From the NCBI GenBank assembly GCA_038237645.1, contig JBBRYN010000093.1, forward strand, positions 1-9,561: DNA of 9,561 bases. Reading direction: 5' to 3'. The notes under the pieces were generated by a model. The model saw only the letters and a program-made list of their open reading frames with translations, did not search any database and had not been told where the DNA came from. Positions 1 to 6,413 of this stretch are shown piece after piece. Origin of the DNA: QHCA01 sp038237645 (GTDB lineage: Bacteria > Actinomycetota > Actinomycetes > Mycobacteriales > QHCA01). The position numbers were made by a program, and so were the translations under genes. The number at the start of each line of letters is the position of its first letter. The stretch's first letter is position 1.

Positions 1-46
1 ATCCGTTATCCGAAGACTGCGTAACCCCGACCAGAAGACCGTCGGT

Positions 47-79
47 AAGCCGTGTGCGGGAAAACCGCACGCACGGATT
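47..79 (+). ncRNA. Group II intron domain V (catalytic hairpin)
   Basis: This 33-nt hairpin has the diagnostic layout of domain V. The lower strand AAGCCGTG (47-54) carries the AGC catalytic triad and faces CACGGATT (72-79). An upper stem TGCGG/CCGCA follows, with a two-base CG bulge at 70-71 on the 3' side, as in nearly all domain V structures. Two details differ from the common form: the triad G (49) faces A (77) instead of the usual U, and the tip reads GAAAA rather than a plain GNRA tetraloop. Both may be subclass features or signs of decay. Confidence 0.85.
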
Positions 80-82
80 GAA

Positions 83-131
83 AGGGGAACGGGGAAACAG
101 ACCGCTTCGGCGGCACTGCGCCCCTGACTAC
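83..131 (+). ncRNA. Group II intron domain VI and 3' splice junction
   Basis: The basal stem AGGGG (83-87) pairs with CCCCT (121-125), C90-G91 can pair with C119-G120, and the distal hairpin is CCGC-TTCG-GCGG (102-113). The trailing TGACTAC resembles the 3' ends of bacterial group II introns. I could not assign the branch-point adenosine with confidence: no single bulged A sits cleanly seven or eight bases from the proposed end. Confidence 0.65.
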
Positions 132-133
132 CA

Positions 134-1666
134 ATGACCGACGACCTGCAGGCGAGCACCGACGAGCTCACAGCGCGCGTCCGCCAGGGCGGCGCGGCCA
201 GATATCACGAGGCCAACGCCGCCAAGGGCAAGCTGTTCGTCCGCGAGCGCATCGCGCTGCTGGTCGACGACGGCTCGTTCGTCGAGGACGGCCTGCTTGC
301 CAATGCACTGGCCGTGGACCTGCCGGCGGACGGGGTGGTGACCGGGACGGCGACGATCGACGGCCGGCCGGTGTGCCTGATGGCCAACGACTCCACGGTC
401 AAGGCCGGCTCGTGGGGCGCGCGCACCGTGGAGAAGATCATCCGCGTCATCGAGGCCGCCTACCGCAACCAGCTGCCGATGGTCTGGCTGGTCGACTCCG
501 CCGGTGCGCGGATCACCGATCAGGTGGCGATGTTTCCCGGCCGGCGTGGGGCGGGCCGGATCTTCTACGAGCAGGTGCGGGCATCGGGCTCCATCCCCCA
601 GGTGTGTGTCCTGTTCGGACCGTCCGCGGCCGGCGGTGCCTACATCCCGGCGTTCTGCGACGTGGTGATCATGGTCGAGGGCAACGCCTCGATGTACCTC
701 GGCAGCCCGCGCATGGTCGAGATGGTGGTCAAGGAGAAGACCACGCTGGAGGAGATGGGCGGTGCCCGGATGCACTGCTCGGTGTCCGGGGTGGGGCACT
801 TCCTGGTCGGCGACGAGCCCGCGGCGCTGCGTACGGCTCGGGCGTACCTCAGCTTCCTGCCCACCAACCACCGGGGGTCGCCGCCGGTGGCGCCGCCCGC
901 CGCCGCCGCCCCGGTCGACCTTCGCGCACTCGTGCCGGCCGTCGAGCGGCAGGCCTTCGACATGCGGCGGTTCGTGGCCGGCCTGGTCGACGAGGGGTCC
1001 TTCCTGGAGATCCAGGCACTGTGGGCCCGCGAGTTGATCACCGGGTTCGGCCGGCTGGAGGGCCAGGTGGTCGGCGTCGTCGCCAACAACCCGATGTTCA
1101 AGGGCGGGGTGCTGTTCGTGGACAGCGCGGACAAGGCCACCCGCTTCATCGAGATCTGTGACGCGTTCAACGTGCCGCTGCTGTTCCTCGCCGACGTGCC
1201 GGGCTTCATGGTCGGCACCGCGGTCGAGCGGCAGGGCATCATCCGGCACGGTGCCAAGATGATCACTGCGGTGTCCGAGGCGACGGTGCCGAAGATCTGC
1301 GTGGTCGTCCGCAAGGCATACGGGGCCGGCCTCTACGCGATGGCCGGACCGGCCTTCGGCCCGGAGGCCACCATCGCCCTGCCGACGGCCAAGATCGCGG
1401 TGATGGGTGCCGACGCGGCGATCAACGCGGTCTATGCCAACAAGATCGCGGCGCTGCCCGGCGACGACGAGCGCAAGGCCTACGTCGACGCGCTCAAGGA
1501 GGAGTACGAGAGGGACATCGACATCGTGCACCTGGCCAGCGAGCTTGTCGTCGACGCGATCGTGGAGCCGGAGGACCTGCGTGCCGAGCTGATCCGCCGC
1601 TACGCCATGAGTGCCGGCAAGGACCGGTCCTTCTCCCGCCGGCCGCACGGGATCACCCCGGTATAG
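134..1666 (+). CDS. Acyl-CoA carboxylase, carboxyltransferase (beta) subunit
   Basis: This 510-aa protein transfers the carboxyl group from carboxybiotin to an acyl-CoA (acetyl-, propionyl- or related), in the cytosol. It has the two crotonase-fold halves of the PccB/AccD family. The N-terminal half (about 20-245) contains GKLFVRERI, the DSAGARITDQ segment (121-130) and the oxyanion-type FGPSAAGGAYIPAFCD (161-176). A Pro/Ala linker (249-260) leads to the C-terminal half (270-505), with ADVPGFMVGTAVERQGIIRHGAKM, RKAYGAGLYAM (393-403) and PTAKIAVMGADAA. The length is normal for the family, so the ATG at 134 fits. However, there is no Shine-Dalgarno site in the bases before it, which are intron sequence. 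The biotin-bearing alpha subunit is not in the window, and the acyl-CoA preference cannot be read from the sequence. Identification of the family is very secure. Confidence 0.95.
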   Translation: MTDDLQASTDELTARVRQGGAARYHEANAAKGKLFVRERIALLVDDGSFVEDGLLANALAVDLPADGVVTGTATIDGRPVCLMANDSTVKAGSWGARTVEKIIRVIEAAYRNQLPMVWLVDSAGARITDQVAMFPGRRGAGRIFYEQVRASGSIPQVCVLFGPSAAGGAYIPAFCDVVIMVEGNASMYLGSPRMVEMVVKEKTTLEEMGGARMHCSVSGVGHFLVGDEPAALRTARAYLSFLPTNHRGSPPVAPPAAAAPVDLRALVPAVERQAFDMRRFVAGLVDEGSFLEIQALWARELITGFGRLEGQVVGVVANNPMFKGGVLFVDSADKATRFIEICDAFNVPLLFLADVPGFMVGTAVERQGIIRHGAKMITAVSEATVPKICVVVRKAYGAGLYAMAGPAFGPEATIALPTAKIAVMGADAAINAVYANKIAALPGDDERKAYVDALKEEYERDIDIVHLASELVVDAIVEPEDLRAELIRRYAMSAGKDRSFSRRPHGITPV

Positions 1667-1679
1667 CTTCCCCGCCACA

Positions 1680-1743
1680 CGACAGGTTCCGGGAACTCGT
1701 CGCAGAGAACGGCGGTGCGGCGACGTCTTCCCGGAACTTGTCG
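1680..1743 (+). terminator. Strong hairpin after the carboxylase gene, probable terminator
   Basis: A 16-bp arm (1680-1695, with one G-T wobble) pairs with 1728-1743. After a 2x2 mismatch, six more pairs (1698-1703 with 1720-1725) close a 16-nt loop. It begins 13 nt after the carboxylase stop codon. No T-tract follows, which is common for terminators in high-GC actinobacteria. It works on either strand, so it could also be a processed RNA element or a remnant of a small mobile palindrome. Confidence 0.6.
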
Positions 1744-2002
1744 CAAGAGGCTCGCCCAGTAGGCCCGCCGGTGTACCTCGACCAAGGCACCCTCGCCGGC
1801 GCTACTGCCATCAGCCGCCGCAAGCCCTGGGCTCGGCCGGCCAACAGGGCAAAGCCAGGGGTGCCCGGAGGCGGCGGGGCGAAGGCAACGAACGTCACGG
1901 GGATCATCCTTTCTCGCCGCGGTCGTTCGGCGGTCGGCGTCGTCCCTCGGGCAGGGAATGGTCCAGACAGACGTATCGAGATTGGACCGGGCAGCCGCAG
2001 TG
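1744..2002. other. Structured intergenic region, no convincing gene
   Basis: This stretch lies between the carboxylase hairpin and the promoter region of the secreted protein gene. Two further stems can be drawn: CAGTAGGCC (1757-1765) with GGC-g-CTACTG (1798-1807), enclosing GGTG/CACC; and GCCCTG (1824-1829) with CAGGGC (1845-1850). Open frames cross it on both strands, including an upstream extension of the secreted protein frame from TTG 1738. None has a good ribosome binding site or a recognisable protein. It may hold a structured RNA or be plain spacer. Confidence 0.4.
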
Positions 2003-2045
2003 TGCCGAGTCGGCATTGTGCCGAACGGCGTGATTATCCTATTTT
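2003..2045 (+). promoter_or_regulatory. Possible promoter with palindromic operator
   Basis: A perfect 13-bp palindrome TGCCGA-G-TCGGCA (2003-2015) is followed by a second GCCG-AA-CGGC (2020-2029). The octamer TGTGCCGA occurs at 2001-2008 and again at 2017-2024. A weak -35 (TTGTGC, 2016-2021) and -10 (TATTTT, 2040-2045) with 18-bp spacing lie in the most AT-rich patch of the area, about 35 bp before the ATG at 2080. The overlap of palindrome and -35 suggests a repressor site, but the regulator is unknown. Confidence 0.35.
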
Positions 2046-2079
2046 TTCCGGCAACGGGTCGGCGAGACGGAGACGACGG

Positions 2080-3675
2080 ATGCAACGTGCGGTTCGAATG
2101 CGGATGCTCAGTGCGGCGGTACTCCTGCTGTCGGTGACGCCCGTCATCGGAGTACGGCTGGCGACAGCGTCGGTGAGTCAGCCACAACCGGCTCAACCGG
2201 TTCGGTCACCGGAGGTGACCCAGGCAGCCCACCATGACGTCTCTCCGGCCCTGCGTGACATCGCCGCCGCGCCGCCGGCACGTCGGCACAGCGTGGTGCC
2301 GCTCCGCCGTGTCGGTCCTGTCCATCGCGGCGCCGCGCCCGACCCGGTCCGCCAGGGGAGCGCGCCGATCCGGTCGGCGGCGACGCTGGGTGCCGGGTTC
2401 GCCGGCGTCGGTGACGGTGACTACGGATTCACGGTCAGCTTGGGTGTGCCGGATACCAACCTCGCGGTGGGCGCCACCCAGGTCGTGCAATGGGTGAATA
2501 CCTCGTTCGCGGTCTTCGACAAGGCCACGCACGCAGTGGTGAAGGGGCCGATCGCCGGCAACTCCCTGTGGGCCGGCTTCGGCGGCGACTGCGAGGCGAA
2601 CAACGACGGTGACCCGAGCGTGCAATATGACCAGGCAGCGGGCCGGTGGGTGTTCACGCAGTTTTCGGTGTCCACCAAGCCTTACCTCGAGTGCGTCGCG
2701 GTGTCGCAGACCTCGGACGCGACCGGCGCCTACAACCGCTACTCCTTCGACTACGGCAACTCGGACCTCCCCGACTATCCGAAGCTCAGTGTCTGGCCCG
2801 ACGGCTACTACGTCACCTACGTCATCTTCACCGACGGCCAGACCTTCGCCGGTCCCAGGACCTGCGCCTGGGACCGTACGGCGATGATCAACGGAGCCGA
2901 CGCGCAGCAGGTGTGCTTCCAGCTCGGCACCGGAGTGGGCGTCATGCTGTCCGCCGACCTGGACGGCGCCGCCGACCCGCCGAGCGGCGCGCCCAACTAC
3001 CAGCTCGCCCTCGGCTCGAATGCGCTGGACTTCTTCACCTTCCGCGTCGACTTCGCGACCCCGGCGAAGTCCAAGCTGACCGGCCCGACCAGGCTGCCGG
3101 TCGCCGGCTTCAGCGACGCCTGCGGCGGGAGGGCGTGCGTTCCGCAGAAGGGGACGACGCAGAAAGTCGCCTCGCTGGGCGGCCGGCTGATGTACCGGCT
3201 GGCCTATCGCCACCTGAACGGCACCGAGACGCTGCTGGCCAACCACGCGGTGACCGCCGGCGGGTCGGTCGGAGTCCGGTGGTACGAGATCCGCACGCCG
3301 GCAGCCGGGCCGACGGTCTTCCAGTCGGGGACGTTCGCCCCCGATGCGAATTACCGCTGGATGGCCAGTACGGCGATGGACAAGGTGGGCAACATCGGCC
3401 TCGGCTACAGCGTCTCCAGCAGCAGTACCCTTCAGTCGATCGCGGTCACCGGCCGGGTGCCCGCCGATCCGCCGGGCACGCTTGAGGCGGAAGTCTCCGT
3501 CAAGGCCGGTGGTGGAGCGCAGCTGCCCAAGATCGACCGCTGGGGTGACTACAGCTCGTTGCAGATCGACCCGAGCGACGACTGCACCTTCTGGTTCACC
3601 ACGGAATACCTCAAGGCCAGTGGCACCTTCAACTGGAGCACCTGGATCAACTCCTTCACGATGCCTGGCTGCTGA
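2080..3675 (+). CDS. Secreted protein of unknown function, beta-propeller-like
   Basis: I do not recognise a named family with certainty. The 531-aa product starts with a Sec-type signal peptide: Arg-rich n-region (MQRAVRMRM), hydrophobic stretch at 10-25, likely cleavage near residues 30-32. A low-complexity Pro/Ala/Arg region (33-105) follows, then a globular domain with repeated beta-strand and turn units. Examples are GDPSVQYDQAAGRWVFTQFS (177-196), DYPKLSVWPDGYYVTYVIF (232-250), WMASTAMDKVGNIGLGYSV (427-445) and DRWGDYSSLQIDPSDDCTFW (486-505). These resemble propeller blades seen in sialidase-like secreted proteins of soil bacteria, but no catalytic motif is visible. Eight cysteines (171, 205, 262, 279, 348, 353, 502, 531) suggest disulfides outside the cell. 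The ATG at 2080 is chosen because GGAG (2069-2072) lies 7 nt upstream and the signal peptide begins there. The frame is open back to TTG 1738, but that extension would bury the signal sequence. Confidence 0.8.
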   Translation: MQRAVRMRMLSAAVLLLSVTPVIGVRLATASVSQPQPAQPVRSPEVTQAAHHDVSPALRDIAAAPPARRHSVVPLRRVGPVHRGAAPDPVRQGSAPIRSAATLGAGFAGVGDGDYGFTVSLGVPDTNLAVGATQVVQWVNTSFAVFDKATHAVVKGPIAGNSLWAGFGGDCEANNDGDPSVQYDQAAGRWVFTQFSVSTKPYLECVAVSQTSDATGAYNRYSFDYGNSDLPDYPKLSVWPDGYYVTYVIFTDGQTFAGPRTCAWDRTAMINGADAQQVCFQLGTGVGVMLSADLDGAADPPSGAPNYQLALGSNALDFFTFRVDFATPAKSKLTGPTRLPVAGFSDACGGRACVPQKGTTQKVASLGGRLMYRLAYRHLNGTETLLANHAVTAGGSVGVRWYEIRTPAAGPTVFQSGTFAPDANYRWMASTAMDKVGNIGLGYSVSSSSTLQSIAVTGRVPADPPGTLEAEVSVKAGGGAQLPKIDRWGDYSSLQIDPSDDCTFWFTTEYLKASGTFNWSTWINSFTMPGC

Positions 3676-3677
3676 CC

Positions 3678-3722
3678 CTGCCGCCCCTACGACTGCCGCC
3701 CGTACGACTGCCGTCCGGTACG
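3678..3722. repeat. Three tandem 15-bp repeats
   Basis: Three adjacent copies start at 3678 (CTGCCGCCCCTACGA), 3693 (CTGCCGCCCGTACGA) and 3708 (CTGCCGTCCGGTACG). Copies one and two differ at one base, and copy three is more diverged. The array fills the gap between two convergent genes and begins two bases after the stop of the secreted protein gene. The function is unknown; slippage-derived spacer is the simplest view. Confidence 0.75.
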
Positions 3723-3737
3723 CCCGGCGTCAGGACG
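3712..3737. terminator. Possible bidirectional terminator between convergent genes
   Basis: CGTCC (3712-3716) can pair with GGACG (3733-3737), with an inner ACGC-CCG-GCGT stem (3720-3730). It lies where a terminator is needed, between the ends of two convergent genes, and overlaps the stop codon of the minus-strand GGDEF-EAL gene. It lacks a T-tract and the stem is interrupted. Confidence 0.3.
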
Positions 3738-5841
3738 CTGCTCGGGCGCCGATCTCCGAGCCGCGAGACCGACGCGCCTGGGCCGCAGCCGGGGACACCG
3801 GCGGATCCGGTAGCGCCCGCGGGCCGTCGGAGCGGGTGGCGCACCACGCGTCGAAGGCGACGACGGGCATCGGCCTGGCCAGGTGAAACCCCTGTGCCGC
3901 GTCGCACCCGTAGCCGGCCAGGGCACTAAGCGCCTGGGCGCTCTCCACGCCCTCGGCGACGATGGTCAGGCCGAGGTTGTGGCCCAGGTCGACGACGCTG
4001 CTCACGATATGCGCGTTGCTCGCATCCTCGGTCATCGTCATGACGAAGGACCGGTCCACCTTCAGCTCGCTCACCGGCAGGTCCTTGAGCTGGCCGAGGC
4101 TGGTGTAGCCGGCCCCGAAGTCGTCGATCGAGATGCTCACCCCGAGCCCGGCCAGCTGCTCGAGCAGCCGGCGGGCGCGGCCGGGCTCGGTCATCAGCGC
4201 CGACTCGGTGATCTCCAGCTGTAGTTGGCCGGCGGGTACGCCGTGCGCGCTGAGCAACTCGGTGACCATGGCCGGCAGGCGCTCGTCGAGCAGGTTGCGG
4301 GCTGACAGGTTGACCGCGACCGTCATCGGCCGCCCGGTGTCGGACCAGATGCGCACCTGGGCCAGGGCGCGGTCGAGGACATACCGGGTGAGCGGGCCGA
4401 TCAGGCCGGTGTGCTCGGCCAGCGGGATGAACTCGTCCGGCGGCACGAGTCCGCGGTCCGGGTGCTGCCACCGGACCAGAGCCTCGGCGCCGAGCAGGTG
4501 ACCGCTGCCGATGTCGAGCTTGGGCTGGTAGTGCAGGACCAGTTCACTGCGATCCAGGGCCCGGCGCAGCTCGCCGAACATCGCCAGCTTCGCCGGGGAG
4601 TTGCCGTCGACGGCGGGGTCGTAGGCGGACACTCCCAGGTTCTGGCTCTTCGCGACATACATCGCGACGTCGGCACGCTGGAGCAGGGTGTCGGCGTCGC
4701 TGCCGTGCTCCCCGGACAGCACGACCCCGACACTGGCTTCGAGGTCGAGCTCCAGCACGCCGCCCAGCTTGCCGCTCTCGACGTGGAACGGGCGTTCCAG
4801 CGCCACGCGGAGCTTGTCGGCGATCGCCATCGCGGCGGGCACGCTGCGGACCTCCGGCAGCAGGACGGCAAACTCGTCCCCGCCGAGGCGGGCGACGGTG
4901 TCGAGCTCGCGCAACGCCCCGGCGAGGCGCGGGCCGATCTGGCTCAGCAGCAGGTCTCCGCAGTGGTGCCCGAAGGTGTCGTTGATCTCGCGGAAGCGGT
5001 CGAGGTCGACGAGGAGCAGGGCGGCGGGGATGCCGTCGCGTCGCGCTGCACGCAGCGCCTGGGTGACGCGGTCGGCGAACAGGGTCCGGTTGGGCAGCCC
5101 GGTGAGACCGTCGTGCATGGAGTCGTGAACGGCCTGGGTCCGCTCGACCTGGAGCAGCCGCTGGTGGGCGCGGCCGATCGAGCCGAGCGCGGCGGCGAGC
5201 AGCAGGCCGGCCAGGAAAACCAGGGGCGTCAACCGGCTGGTCGCCTCCGCCCGGTGCTGTAGCTGCGCCAACCGGGCCAGCGAGGTGCGGTGCGCAACGG
5301 CCGCGGCGTTGTCGACGTCGTGCTTGATGACAGCGAAGATCGGCTCGCTGGCCTTGTCCGCCCGCTGCACTCCCAGGTGGTCACCGCGGTCGACAGCATC
5401 GAAGCCGACGGTGGTCTGGGACTGGTATGCCTGGTGGGCGATCAACAGCCGGTCCACCATGGCCCGGTCGGCGGCGTCGCCGTTGCGCCTGATCCGGGCC
5501 AACGTCGCCACAAGCCGTAAGGCGACGGCGTCGTGGCTCTTGCGGAGCTCGGCCCCGCGCTCGACCCGGTACTTCCGCCCCAGGGGCTCCTCGGCGGCCA
5601 AGGCGGTCGCCGCCGTGGCGTAGTCGTCGAACATCGCACTCGCCCGGGAGGCCGACTGCGCGGCCCTGGACGTCGCCTGCGCGGACCCGAAAGCGAACAG
5701 GCTGACGGCGAGCAGGGTGAGCACCAGCCCCAAGGTGGCCAGTCGGCTGCGGCGGGACGTACGGTCGCTGGGCCCGGCCGGCGTGGCCTCGCCAGGCTGG
5801 TCCGGGTCGACGTGTCCGGTGGCGTTAATGCTGATCCTCAC
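3730..5841 (-). CDS. Membrane-bound GGDEF-EAL protein (cyclic-di-GMP synthesis/hydrolysis)
   Basis: This 703-aa inner-membrane protein combines diguanylate cyclase and c-di-GMP phosphodiesterase domains. Two membrane segments (about 34-52 and 205-221) flank a helical extracytoplasmic region (53-203) that is probably a sensor of unknown ligand. The GGDEF domain (about 238-410) has an intact GGDEF signature at 320-324 and an inhibitory RxxD site (RELD, 311-314) five residues before it. The EAL domain (about 415-665) keeps EAL at 453-455, N511, E543, DDFGAGYTS (573-581), K594, E630, E633 and Q650. Both activities are therefore possible on sequence grounds. The tail after about 670 is Pro/Ala/Arg-rich. 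The start is GTG at 5841, with only a weak ribosome binding site. It overlaps the stop of a small upstream ORF in a GTGA arrangement, which suggests translational coupling. It diverges from the csoR operon. Confidence 0.93.
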   Translation of the reverse strand: MRISINATGHVDPDQPGEATPAGPSDRTSRRSRLATLGLVLTLLAVSLFAFGSAQATSRAAQSASRASAMFDDYATAATALAAEEPLGRKYRVERGAELRKSHDAVALRLVATLARIRRNGDAADRAMVDRLLIAHQAYQSQTTVGFDAVDRGDHLGVQRADKASEPIFAVIKHDVDNAAAVAHRTSLARLAQLQHRAEATSRLTPLVFLAGLLLAAALGSIGRAHQRLLQVERTQAVHDSMHDGLTGLPNRTLFADRVTQALRAARRDGIPAALLLVDLDRFREINDTFGHHCGDLLLSQIGPRLAGALRELDTVARLGGDEFAVLLPEVRSVPAAMAIADKLRVALERPFHVESGKLGGVLELDLEASVGVVLSGEHGSDADTLLQRADVAMYVAKSQNLGVSAYDPAVDGNSPAKLAMFGELRRALDRSELVLHYQPKLDIGSGHLLGAEALVRWQHPDRGLVPPDEFIPLAEHTGLIGPLTRYVLDRALAQVRIWSDTGRPMTVAVNLSARNLLDERLPAMVTELLSAHGVPAGQLQLEITESALMTEPGRARRLLEQLAGLGVSISIDDFGAGYTSLGQLKDLPVSELKVDRSFVMTMTEDASNAHIVSSVVDLGHNLGLTIVAEGVESAQALSALAGYGCDAAQGFHLARPMPVVAFDAWCATRSDGPRALPDPPVSPAAAQARRSRGSEIGARAAS

Positions 5842-5999
5842 GAAGGCCTGGGAAGGACGTCGACGAGCGTCGATGCGTCACTATCGGCAGCACGTTCGGC
5901 ACTCTGGAGGTCACCGGCCGACGAGAACCCCGCGGCCACCCATCCGGGCGTATCGCCTGGTATCCGTGGGCGCGGAAGCCCTATGCCTGGGCAGATCAT
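5838..5999 (-). CDS. Possible 53-aa leader ORF coupled to the GGDEF-EAL gene
   Basis: I do not recognise the product. The ATG (5999-5997) is preceded by a perfect AAGGAGG (6011-6005) with 5-nt spacing, the best ribosome binding site in the window. The frame ends in TGA overlapping the GTG start of the GGDEF-EAL gene (GTGA, 5841-5838). The peptide begins MICPGIGLPRPR and has no membrane segment or known motif. G/C at third positions is only about two thirds, lower than in neighbouring genes, so it may act mainly by delivering ribosomes to the downstream start. Confidence 0.45.
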   Translation of the reverse strand: MICPGIGLPRPRIPGDTPGWVAAGFSSAGDLQSAERAADSDASTLVDVLPRPS

Positions 6000-6022
6000 C
6001 GTCGCCTCCTTCGACCTGTGAC

Positions 6023-6051
6023 TGTTACCCCGTCCTCGTATGGGGTATAGT
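6023..6051 (+). promoter_or_regulatory. csoR promoter with probable CsoR operator
   Basis: A perfect inverted repeat TACCCC (6026-6031) and GGGGTA (6042-6047), separated by 10 bp, fits the GC-tract dyads known for CsoR-type copper repressors. It overlaps a candidate -10 TATAGT (6046-6051) and -35 TGTTAC (6023-6028) spaced by 17 bp, so a bound repressor would block the promoter. Start of transcription near 6058 would leave a leader of about 15 nt containing AGGAGG. The dyad is 25 nt from the csoR ATG and 26 nt from the ATG of the divergent 53-codon ORF, so it could control both directions. Confidence 0.7.
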
Positions 6052-6072
6052 TGACCGAGGAGGAGGTGCTGG

Positions 6073-6354
6073 ATGACCGGCTATTCGGACGACAAGGAAG
6101 CGCTGCTGACGAGGCTGGCCCGGATCGAGGGTCAGGTTCGCGGCCTGTCCCGGATGATCGAGGGTGATAAGTACTGCATCGACGTGCTCACCCAGGTCTC
6201 GGCGACCACCCGAGCATTGCAGGCCGTCGCGCTGGCGCTGCTGGACGACCACCTCACGCATTGCGTTGCCGAGGCGGCGGCCCAGGGCGGGCAGCAGGGC
6301 GAGGCCAAGGTCCGTGAGGCCAGCGCCGCCATCGCCCGGCTGGTGAAGTCGTGA
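6073..6354 (+). CDS. csoR: CsoR-family copper-sensing transcriptional repressor
   Basis: This 93-aa all-helical DNA-binding protein belongs to the CsoR/RcnR (DUF156) family, typically tetrameric, which releases its operator on binding metal. The N-terminal LLTRLARIEGQVRGLSRMIE signature is clear. The ligands C35 (in KYCIDVL), H60 and C64 (in DDHLTHC) match the Cys-His-Cys set of Cu(I)-responsive CsoR. Length is normal. An AGGAGG at 6061-6066, 6 nt from the ATG, fixes the start. It leads an operon with a permease and a lipoprotein, and probably represses itself through the dyad at 6026-6047. The metal assignment to copper is from the ligand set; other thiophilic inducers within this family remain possible. 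Confidence 0.93.
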   Translation: MTGYSDDKEALLTRLARIEGQVRGLSRMIEGDKYCIDVLTQVSATTRALQAVALALLDDHLTHCVAEAAAQGGQQGEAKVREASAAIARLVKS

Positions 6355-6413
6355 GACCCCTCCTGACCGGCGACGCACTCGTCGCCAACTGGTTGCTGGG
6401 ACGGGCGGCGTGA
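6351..6413 (+). CDS. Possible 20-aa coupling ORF between csoR and permease
   Basis: The frame starts at GTG 6351, overlapping the csoR stop (GTGA, 6351-6354), and ends at TGA overlapping the permease start (GTGA, 6410-6413). It exactly bridges the gap that would otherwise break translational coupling. 17 of 20 codons end in G or C, as in real genes here. The peptide (MRPLLTGDALVANW, then LLGRAA) has no recognised function and no separate ribosome binding site apart from the csoR 3' end. It could be an accident of a short gap. Confidence 0.35.
   Translation: MRPLLTGDALVANWLLGRAA

Larger units (their letters stand above)
1..131 (+). mobile_element. Group II intron, 3' end (domains V-VI)
   Basis: This is the 3' terminal part of a self-splicing group II intron (retroelement), and the rest lies left of the window. 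The core evidence is a domain V hairpin at 47-79 followed directly by a domain VI-like hairpin at 83-125. The sequence then ends in TGACTAC at 125-131, matching the usual intron 3' end of the form ...AY. Positions 1-24 read IRYPKTA then TAA in frame 1. This could be the tail of the intron-encoded reverse transcriptase, but seven residues are too few to identify it. The 3' junction is inferred at about 131/132, leaving only CA before the ATG of the downstream carboxylase gene. The intron subclass cannot be set from this piece, nor whether the whole element is intact. Confidence 0.85.

Noticed and set aside
128..1678. A 516-codon open frame on the minus strand opposite the carboxylase gene
   Set aside because: It is a GC-bias shadow: His/Arg/Asp/Gly-rich with no fold or motif, while the plus strand encodes a clear full-length carboxyltransferase.
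1820..1900. Cyclic-di-GMP (GEMM) riboswitch suggested by CAGGGCAAAGCC
   Set aside because: The GNRA-capped first stem and the receptor part are not found, and the only match is a short GCAAAGCC-like string.
1738..2079. N-terminal extension of the secreted protein from TTG 1738
   Set aside because: It begins inside the terminator hairpin, is low-complexity, and would place 114 residues before a good signal peptide that has its own ribosome site.
1600..2196. Minus-strand open frame through the gap at 1667-2079
   Set aside because: It overlaps the end of the carboxylase and the signal peptide region, has Arg/Pro/Ser-rich composition and no recognisable product.
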